A stretch of 7,441 bases of DNA from Thermoplasmata archaeon (GTDB taxonomy: Archaea > Thermoplasmatota > Thermoplasmata > Thermoplasmatales > Thermoplasmataceae): contig JAJYYD010000125.1 in the NCBI GenBank assembly GCA_021801305.1, positions 1 through 7,441 of the forward strand, given 5' to 3'. Positions 1 to 5,900 of this stretch are shown here, piece by piece. The notes beneath the pieces are model-generated. The model ran no database searches, was not told the DNA's origin, and was given only the letters and a program-made list of their open reading frames with translations. Position 1 is the stretch's first letter. Each line of letters starts with the position of its first letter. A program made the translations under genes and the position numbers.

Positions 1-34
1 GCCGAAATGCTTGACCGGACTACACCATCGGAGC
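1..34 (-). tRNA. tRNA, 5' part only, probably tRNA-Glu (cut by window edge)
   Basis: Read on the minus strand from 34 down to 1, the sequence has the order of a tRNA 5' half. The acceptor strand is GCTCCGA (34-28), followed by TG. A D-arm follows with stem GTGT, loop containing TAGTCCGGT, and a pairing strand GCAT. Next come base 26 (T) and the 5' anticodon-stem strand TCGGC ending at position 1. The D-stem pairs are G-U, U-A, G-C and U-G, and the loop carries the invariant A14 and GG. The GCTCCG acceptor with GGTGTAGTCCGG and a TCGGC anticodon stem is the usual pattern of archaeal tRNA-Glu. The anticodon, T-arm and 3' acceptor strand lie outside the window, so the amino acid is inferred. A TATA box sits about 28 bp upstream. 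Confidence 0.82.
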
Positions 35-56
35 GTTCCTGCGTATAACGTTAGAA

Positions 57-68
57 ATTATATTTACC
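57..68 (-). promoter_or_regulatory. TATA box (with BRE-like purines) of the tRNA gene
   Basis: On the minus strand this reads AGGTAAATATAAT. The AAATATAA core is centred near 62, about 28 bp upstream of the tRNA 5' end at 34. That is the normal TATA-to-start distance in archaea. The preceding AAAAGGT is purine-rich, as expected of a TFB recognition element. The spacing supports both the promoter and the tRNA call. Confidence 0.6.
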
Positions 69-112
69 TTTTCATTTCAAAAATTCCAGAATATATGGGA
101 AATCATCGAAAA

Positions 113-1177
113 TTATGCCTGATGAAAGTCATGTTCAGGCAACCGGTATCTCAAGATTCCACAATATCCCCCAAAGCTTTTCACCACATTTCCCGGATCG
201 CTGTGGGAGCTGAACACATGGACGCTGGCTCCGGAACTCTTCAACTCTTCAAGTATTCTTCTTCCATCTTCTGTCTTGAATGCATCTTCCGAAAGGAGCA
301 AGGTTTCGATTGCACCGATTTCTATGGCCTTTTCAATCATTTCCTTTCCATATACGGCCAGTTCATTGCTTTTAAGGTTCTTAAGGAAAGTTTCCATGAG
401 TTTCTGCTCTTCCACTAGCCTCATGGAAGAAAATATGCTCTCGCTGTCCTTTGATGCAAGGAATTCATAAATGGCCGCTTCATCTGACCGGTTGGTTGGG
501 AATGTAACAATTTTAACATTCAGTGCCTTTTGCCTTGCCTTTAGATATTCCGCCAGGGATTCCCTGGTAAAACCCTGTCCGAGAATGAGCAGGAATTTGC
601 CAGTAACAGATTTGCTGACAAGCGTTTCATATATCTCCTGGAAATAGTTATTTTCATTGCTGGTTGATGAATAATCCTTTCCGGATTTTCCCGATCTGAT
701 CCTGGCAACAACCTGAATCCCATAGTTTCTCAGAACTGAAATTATCGCTTCCTCGTCATCAAGGCATATAATATGGTATTTTACCTTGTAAAGTCCCTCT
801 GTTGCTTCATTGAGCATTTTTCTCTGCTGATCCGACCAGAAATCCTTTCCGAGATATATGGTATCTTCCAGTCCGATCTGGAAAGAATGATGTTCCCCGA
901 TAATGTTGTCATCTCCGGATACTATTTTTCCCAGGATCTTGAGGTTGCTGGAGAATTCCTGGAACTGTATGCTCTCAACCGTGATAGTAAGGGTTACGGG
1001 TTTTCGTGCCGTTTCTTTTGACCTTGTCATATCATCCTTTTTCTCCACTCTTCTCAGGGTGGTCATTCTTACGTGGTCTCCCGGAGTAATTATGTTCTGC
1101 AGGTACCACAGGTCATCCAGATCCTGCATGTAAAGCCCGGTGAATCCATCTTCATTTTCCTGTTCAGTGATTCTCAT
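113..1177 (-). CDS. pelA: Archaeal pelota (aPelota/Dom34), ribosome rescue factor
   Basis: The 354-residue protein is an archaeal pelota, the eRF1 paralogue that enters the empty A site of stalled ribosomes with aEF1A and, with ABCE1, splits the subunits. Three domains are visible. The N-terminal eRF1_1/Lsm-like domain (about 1-128) has the family signature DDLWYLQNIITPGDHVRM, an RRVEKK stretch and a VTLTITVESIQF strand. The central domain covers about 134-255. The C-terminal eRF1_3 domain (about 258-348) ends in VHVFSSHSDPGN and GGYCGILRYRL. No GGQ peptide-release motif is present, as expected for pelota and unlike aRF1. Length is normal for the family. The ATG lies inside the end of the Mut7-C gene (14 bp overlap), with a GGAG at 1188-1191 as a somewhat distant ribosome-binding site. 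The TAA stop is followed directly by TTTT. It is the last gene of a three-gene operon. Confidence 0.95.
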   Translation of the reverse strand: MRITEQENEDGFTGLYMQDLDDLWYLQNIITPGDHVRMTTLRRVEKKDDMTRSKETARKPVTLTITVESIQFQEFSSNLKILGKIVSGDDNIIGEHHSFQIGLEDTIYLGKDFWSDQQRKMLNEATEGLYKVKYHIICLDDEEAIISVLRNYGIQVVARIRSGKSGKDYSSTSNENNYFQEIYETLVSKSVTGKFLLILGQGFTRESLAEYLKARQKALNVKIVTFPTNRSDEAAIYEFLASKDSESIFSSMRLVEEQKLMETFLKNLKSNELAVYGKEMIEKAIEIGAIETLLLSEDAFKTEDGRRILEELKSSGASVHVFSSHSDPGNVVKSFGGYCGILRYRLPEHDFHQA

Positions 1178-1640
1178 TCTGAATAATCTCCATCAGTGAC
1201 CTTAATTTATTTTCAATACTTTTTCTATGGGTTCCATCCCAGTAGATTTTATGGCAATTCCTGCAAACATATACCTCAAGTCCGCGTTCAGCGACACTTT
1301 CCGGTACAGCCAGATCGTCATATGGCGGTTTGACCGGATCAAGCTTGCCGTTGCAGACAGTGCATCTTGTAAAAAATTTTGAAGGCTGCGGAGAATATTT
1401 CCTGAAGAACTCCAGAAGCTGGTCATCCGATATGTCGCTCCTTATGAGAAATGAACATGCTGATCTCATGGAAAGTTCCCTGTCTCTCGTGATCAGTATT
1501 CTCCCTGATTTTTCAACTTTATCAAGAATATCTGTATCGCTCATTGTGGAATCTGCATAACAGGTGTCAAATCCGCATATCCTGATCCATCTCGCAAGCT
1601 TTCCCAGCATTGCGTCCGCAAGGAAAAGTTTTTCATCCAC
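1164..1640 (-). CDS. Mut7-C (DUF82) PIN-like RNase domain protein with C-terminal zinc ribbon
   Basis: This 158-residue protein matches the Mut7-C RNase family (formerly DUF82), a PIN-like fold named after C. elegans MUT-7. The N-terminal signature FLADAMLGKLARWIRICGFD (residues 6-25) carries the first acidic residue, D9. Further candidate metal ligands are D35/D37 in the SDTDIL motif and D53 in ITRDREL. The C-terminal half has a four-cysteine zinc ribbon, CTVC (93-96) and CRNC (126-129), followed by KIYWDGTH, a hallmark of the archaeal and bacterial members. Nuclease activity is predicted from the fold; substrates are not firmly known. The GTG start is chosen because AGGTGG (1645-1650) sits four bases upstream, inside the last codons of ubiX. 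The gene overlaps ubiX by 8 bp and pelA by 14 bp, so all three are probably co-translated. Confidence 0.9.
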   Translation of the reverse strand: MDEKLFLADAMLGKLARWIRICGFDTCYADSTMSDTDILDKVEKSGRILITRDRELSMRSACSFLIRSDISDDQLLEFFRKYSPQPSKFFTRCTVCNGKLDPVKPPYDDLAVPESVAERGLEVYVCRNCHKIYWDGTHRKSIENKLRSLMEIIQNENH

Positions 1641-2190
1641 TTTTCCACCTTTTCATGAGGCTGTTTTCCACACCCATCAGGTCCAGTATTCTTGAAACAA
1701 CAAAATCGATCATCTCCTCCGAGGTCTTTGGTCTGTTGTAATAACCGGGTATTGCAGGTGCGATAATCGCTCCGTCCCTGGAAAGCCTCGTCATATTCTC
1801 CAGCACAATGGTGCTGAGAGGCATCTCCCTTGGGACAAGTATCAGGCGTCTTCTCTCCTTCAACGCAACCGCTGCAGCCCTAGTGATAAGGGTATCAGAT
1901 ATTCCTGATGATATTTTCCCAAGGGTGGAAATGGAGCATGGCACTATTGCCATTGTGTTGAACCTGAAGCTTCCGGAACTTATCCTTGCCGCTATGTCCT
2001 TATCATCATAGGTATATGTGGCCAGGCTTTTTACATACTCTCTGGTATAATCTGTCTCCAGGTCCAGTACCCGGAATGCACTCTCCGATATTGCAAGGTG
2101 CACTTCATAATCCCTGAGATTCTCCAGCAGTCTAATTCCCAGCACGCTTCCGGATCCTCCTGTAATTCCTACCACATAGACTTCTTTCAT
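1633..2190 (-). CDS. ubiX: UbiX-family flavin prenyltransferase
   Basis: The 185-residue protein is a UbiX/Pad1 flavin prenyltransferase. In this family the enzyme joins a dimethylallyl group, usually from dimethylallyl monophosphate, to FMN to make prenyl-FMN, the cofactor of UbiD-type decarboxylases. Visible signatures are the FMN-binding GITGGSGSVLGIRLL (8-22), AISESA (33-38), the segment 81-110 with PCSISTLGKISSGISD and TRAAAVALKERR, VPREMPLSTIVLENM (119-133), and PAIPGYYNRP (145-154). These align along the whole length with the bacterial enzyme, including the late RW at 181-182. A GTG at 2199 could add three residues, but it is part of the AGGTG ribosome-binding site (2197-2201), so ATG at 2190 is preferred. 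It is the first gene of the operon. No UbiD partner is in the window. Thermoplasma-type mevalonate metabolism is not thought to need UbiD, so the client enzyme is an open question. Confidence 0.93.
   Translation of the reverse strand: MKEVYVVGITGGSGSVLGIRLLENLRDYEVHLAISESAFRVLDLETDYTREYVKSLATYTYDDKDIAARISSGSFRFNTMAIVPCSISTLGKISSGISDTLITRAAAVALKERRRLILVPREMPLSTIVLENMTRLSRDGAIIAPAIPGYYNRPKTSEEMIDFVVSRILDLMGVENSLMKRWKSG
1645..1650 (-). promoter_or_regulatory. Shine-Dalgarno site for the GTG start of the Mut7-C gene
   Basis: AGGTGG on the minus strand is followed by four A residues and then GTG 1640. It is embedded in the Lys-Arg-Trp codons at the end of ubiX, so ribosomes finishing ubiX terminate right beside it. 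This supports the non-ATG start and translational coupling. Confidence 0.65.
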
Positions 2191-2196
2191 ATTCTG

Positions 2197-2201
2197 CACC
2201 T
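2197..2201 (-). promoter_or_regulatory. Shine-Dalgarno site deciding the ubiX start
   Basis: AGGTG on the minus strand matches the archaeal anti-SD and lies six bases before ATG 2190. The alternative GTG start at 2199 would be made of this same motif, so it is very unlikely to be the initiation codon. Confidence 0.65.
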
Positions 2202-2228
2202 GCTTATCAATGAAAGAATATGACTGCC

Positions 2229-2240
2229 GTTTATTTTAGT
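2229..2240 (-). promoter_or_regulatory. Candidate TATA box of the ubiX-Mut7C-pelA operon
   Basis: The minus strand reads ACTAAAATAAAC, centred near 2235, about 45 bp before ATG 2190. A start of transcription about 26 bp downstream would leave a leader of roughly 20 bases containing the AGGTG site. The box is only moderately TATA-like and no competing box was seen in this short gap. Confidence 0.4.
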
Positions 2241-2276
2241 ATTGGGTCGAAAATGTGAATCCGGCTGGTACCCGTC

Positions 2277-2297
2277 TGGCAATAAAATTTGCTGCCA
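2277..2297 (-). terminator. Possible hairpin just after the small surface-protein gene
   Basis: A perfect TGGCA...TGCCA inverted repeat (2277-2281 and 2293-2297) encloses an AT-rich loop containing AAATTTTAT on the minus strand. It begins 8 bp past the stop codon at 2306. An alternative inner pairing GCAA/TTGC is possible. Archaeal termination depends mainly on T-runs rather than hairpins and the T-run here is only four bases, so this is tentative. Confidence 0.25.
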
Positions 2298-2303
2298 TCA
2301 TGA

Positions 2304-2315
2304 GATCAGCGCTTT
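2304..2315. repeat. 12-bp direct repeat copy A, at the end of the small surface-protein gene
   Basis: GATCAGCGCTTT is identical to 2924-2935. In both places the minus strand encodes a basic C-terminal residue pair ending in Arg, then TGA, then TC. It may simply reflect similar codons for a basic membrane-protein tail. Confidence 0.4.
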
Positions 2316-2866
2316 CTGTTGAATACGAAGTAAAGTATAAACGTCACGGCAACAATTCCGACCACTATTGCGATGTTCCTGTCTGTCACGGCAGCAGGGT
2401 TGATGGCCGGCGTAGACCAGGAGAAGCCGGGATATGCCCCTGCATCAAGCGCCCTGATGTTTGTGTAGCCGCTCACCTGGGAAGAATCATTTGCCACTGC
2501 CCAGAACGCCTTCGTCATATTGGCAACCGTCGGAGAACCTATACCTGAAAGCGCAACTACGAGTGAACTGCCGTAAACATTCATGCCGGTATATGAGAGA
2601 TCAAATATGATCAGGTCCTGTGTTGCATTTGCACTCCAGTTATATGTAACGATTGTCCGGTTGTCCAATACCTCCGTAATGAAATTATTCCAGTCTGTCG
2701 AGGATATTGTATAATTTTTTGAGTTGTGGTAGTAGTAGTTTATGGAGGGCAGGGTTGAAGGGGGTGCCGAAAGAGGTGGAGTTGATGCGTAAGCAGCAGG
2801 CATAACAAATAGTCCTGCAAGGATGACTGTCAGAATAACGCCAGTTAAATATCTTCGTCTCTCCAT
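2306..2866 (-). CDS. Small type I membrane protein, glycoprotein-like, unknown function
   Basis: I do not recognise a family. The 186-residue product has a classic signal peptide: MERRR, a hydrophobic stretch at 7-20 and a likely cleavage near AYA-S at 25-28. A Pro/Ser/Thr-rich linker follows (28-41), then an extracellular domain of about 120 residues rich in aromatic and small residues. A single transmembrane helix at about 164-182 is followed by the positive tail NRKR. This gives an outside N-terminus and a four-residue cytoplasmic end. There are no cysteines and six N-glycosylation sequons (N51, N69, N76, N80, N116, N126), which fits an acid- or heat-exposed archaeal surface glycoprotein. 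It lies 59 bp downstream of the giant surface-protein gene on the same strand and has its own candidate TATA box. A role as partner or accessory of that protein is inferred from adjacency and shared topology only. Confidence 0.82.
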   Translation of the reverse strand: MERRRYLTGVILTVILAGLFVMPAAYASTPPLSAPPSTLPSINYYYHNSKNYTISSTDWNNFITEVLDNRTIVTYNWSANATQDLIIFDLSYTGMNVYGSSLVVALSGIGSPTVANMTKAFWAVANDSSQVSGYTNIRALDAGAYPGFSWSTPAINPAAVTDRNIAIVVGIVAVTFILYFVFNRKR

Positions 2867-2905
2867 TGGTTTATCAACTACTCGATTTGGGTCAATGCAA
2901 ACAGG

Positions 2906-2916
2906 TAATATAATTC
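2906..2916 (-). promoter_or_regulatory. Candidate TATA box of the small surface-protein gene
   Basis: The minus strand reads GAATTATATTACC around this point, centred near 2911 and about 45 bp before ATG 2866, the same geometry as at ubiX. A transcript starting near 2885 would have a leader of about 19 bases. No strong Shine-Dalgarno site is visible before the ATG. Confidence 0.4.
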
Positions 2917-2923
2917 TTTTGCG

Positions 2924-2935
2924 GATCAGCGCTTT
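2924..2935. repeat. 12-bp direct repeat copy B, at the end of the giant surface-protein gene
   Basis: This is the second GATCAGCGCTTT copy, spanning the TGA stop of the giant gene in the same register as copy A at 2304-2315. The two copies are 620 bp apart and bracket the small surface-protein gene. Confidence 0.4.
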
Positions 2936-5900
2936 TTAATGTAAAGGTTATTGTCCAGGTCCCTGTCAAAAGATATTTTCCCTTCATTTGCCAGTTTCGT
3001 CGCAGCTTTCTTTACTGTTGATCCGGGGATACCATTTTTCTTTCCCGCTATCACAACCTCTTTCACTGATTTTCCCTTATTGTCCAAGACCAGATCCATT
3101 CCCGCTTTCAGTTTTCGTCTGATCCTGTAAGTTCTTATGGAGAATGTACCTGCTATTCCGGCCAGTGCAGCAATCTCGGGGATCCATCCCAGAGTCAGGA
3201 CCCTCCTGTTTACCTCCAGAGTCTTTCCATTATAGTAGACTTTCAGTGTAATGTTGCTGTAACCATATGGAAGATTCATGTTGACTGTGCTGGAATTGCC
3301 TTCATACCTGCCGTTAAGATACCACGCAAACTGGAGATTTTCAGAATAGTTTCCAAGTTCCACACTCTCCAGGTGGGCAGAGTTTCCCACAATGCTGATT
3401 CTGATGTCAGATCCTGTTATGCTGTCATAGTATTTTACAGAAACATTCTCAGGATTTGAGGAATTCAGGTTTCCGCATAAGTCCAGGGCGGTCAGGTAAA
3501 AACTGTAATTCCCGTTGTGTGAAAAATCAACTCTCAATGTTCCCGAACTGCTTCCGGCAGGTAGTTCTTCAGATATGTTGTTTTCATGCAAGGTCAGGTT
3601 TTCAAGCGGTGCGCTATCATTAACCTCATAATGCAGAATGGTAAAATTATCATCTACGAGATCCTGGTTGTAAATCTTCATCGATATAACCGGGAGATCA
3701 AAATAGTAATCCACGTCCATCAGAGAACTGGCATGGTTTCCGCTCCTGCTGAATACTGTCAAATTAATTGAATACAATCCCTGGCCTGCACTGAGGTTAA
3801 GCGTGTTTTCAGAGATGTTCCTGCTACCAACCGGAATACCGTTATGAGTGGTATTTGCAGTATAATCCAGCCCTTCGGAAACATTGAAAGGCAGTTCTAT
3901 GCTGCTCCGGTTGGTGTAGGTGACGTTATTGAACGCAGGCAGTATTGGGACGGTGTTGTTCACATTTATGTAAAAAACAGTGGAGTTTGAAGTGCCGCTC
4001 AGGCTTTCAGACGTTATTATGAACCGGTAAATGCCGTTTGAATAGTACGGGAAGCTGCTTCCAATCGCCACATGAATGCAGGAATTTCCATGGATGCTTA
4101 GAAAATCTTTGCCATTGGGAAGAATGCCTTCAAGTGCAATCTCTGATGTAATGTTGGACCTGACAGTCATATGGAATGTGGAATTCAGGGAGTTTCCGTG
4201 GAATGAATAGTACGTTTCATTTCCGGTCTTTATTGCAATCTGTGGTCTGTACATAATCACGGTTATGTTGGATCTGCCAAGTATTGTGGTGGTACCATCC
4301 AGGAGCTGCCCGCTCATGGCAACTGAATAATTTCCATTGGCAAGGGTGACATTCAATTCGGCAGATGAAGTGGTGAATGTCTCATTCAGGTCACCGCCAA
4401 ATATTATGGAATAACGTGAAATGTTTGCAACCGGAACCCATTTCAGGCTTAAATTGCCGGAAGATAGGTAGTTGTTTGAATTCAGGTTCCAGGAAAATCC
4501 ATTGACGTTTTCATTCATTACGCTGAAAAGGAAATATCTTGTAAAATTGTGCCCCAGATCGTCCATGATAAAGAGTGTAATGTTCAGGTCGCCGGTGAAA
4601 CTGTAAAGATTGGGGGAGATAGCAAAGTTGCTGGAATAATAAGTCAAAGTGCGGTTAAGTACTGTCACATTGACGTAATCGATTGGCACCGGATCAGTTA
4701 TTGAAACATTGAACGTGGCATTCTGCGGTACATACGAACCGGCCGAAGGGGTAATATCAACTTCAGGAATGCCGTTGTCAATAACAAAGCTGTAATTGAA
4801 ATAGGAATTGTACCCGGCAGCATTATGGATCACACTCTCCAGAACCTTATTACCGCTGCTTGTGTTCGTGAGATTAAGGGCCAGAAAATCGGTATCAACG
4901 GTGAAAAAGGTCTTATTTCCAAGTAAGCTTGTAATTGTGTAAGGGAGGACGGAGGTTACATTGAACATAAATCCCTCATTTTTGTAGGTGGTTACACTGT
5001 TGATCCTGTCATGGTAATCTGAGAAATAATTCTCGTCAATATGATAAACAGTAATGGTGGCGCCGGTCATGTCAACACCAAGTGAACCATTGGATGCAAA
5101 ATATATGGACATGCTTCCAGATGGTAGTTCTATATTTGTTCCATATGTGCTATTCCCTATGATCATGAATGAGGCAGTCCCGTTGCTTAAGATGGTCGAA
5201 CTGCTGCCAGAACCCAGGACGCTGAAACCTCCAGGGATATAGTAAGTATGCCCTGAAGGAGTAAGCAGATCACCGTTAATGCCGAAACCGTTTGGACTTA
5301 TTATGATCATTGCACCGGAATTTTCATCCACATAGCTGACAGGCCTAAATCCAACCCAGTAATTGCCAATATAACTCTCCCCGGTTTCAGAGGTGGAAAG
5401 TGAAGGCAGTGCCACTCTGTAGCTGACTATTTTCTTCCCGTTGCTTGAAGAAAGATAAAGTGTTCTGGGACTCTGCGATGCACTCATAATAGAATATCCT
5501 CCAGGAAGTACCTGTGATGAAAACAAGCTTCCGGGATCAGAAGTGTTGATATCATAAATGTAACCGGAGGAATTGTAGAGTATTGTGTTGTTGCAGGAAA
5601 TAAGCGAACTGAAACCGGTAAAATTTCCATTGAAAGTTTCATTCCTGACTGCAAGTGTCATTGTGTCAACGTTCCGGATTAGGAGGCTTCCCGTCTTAAA
5701 CCACAGGACCTCATAACTGAATTTGCTCTGGAGTGTCTCTATATTCTGAAAACTTCCATCAGTATAACCAGATATGATATACGAACGGTGGTCAAAGTAA
5801 TTGTAACCGGCTACTGATCCATTCTCCATGACGTAAATGACAGAGTTAAGCGGAACATCGAGGAAAGGGTGCGTTTCATTTCCCTTGTAAGGCATATTTA

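Noticed and set aside
79..112. T-rich tracts on the minus strand after the pelA stop as a terminator
   Set aside because: The runs are only four and five T residues in generally AT-rich DNA and overlap the tRNA promoter region, so there is not enough to call a terminator.
11..418. Plus-strand open frame of 135 codons opposite the end of pelA and the tRNA
   Set aside because: It runs antisense through a tRNA and through conserved pelota sequence, and has no recognisable domain.
2261..2280. GC-rich segment with a GGTACC palindrome between ubiX and the small surface-protein gene
   Set aside because: The arms do not extend beyond six bases into a stable hairpin, and it fits no promoter or terminator position clearly.
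2255..2548. Plus-strand open frame of 97 codons opposite the small surface protein
   Set aside because: It lies antisense to a gene with a clear signal peptide and membrane helix, has an atypical Cys/Arg/His-rich composition and shows no family signature.
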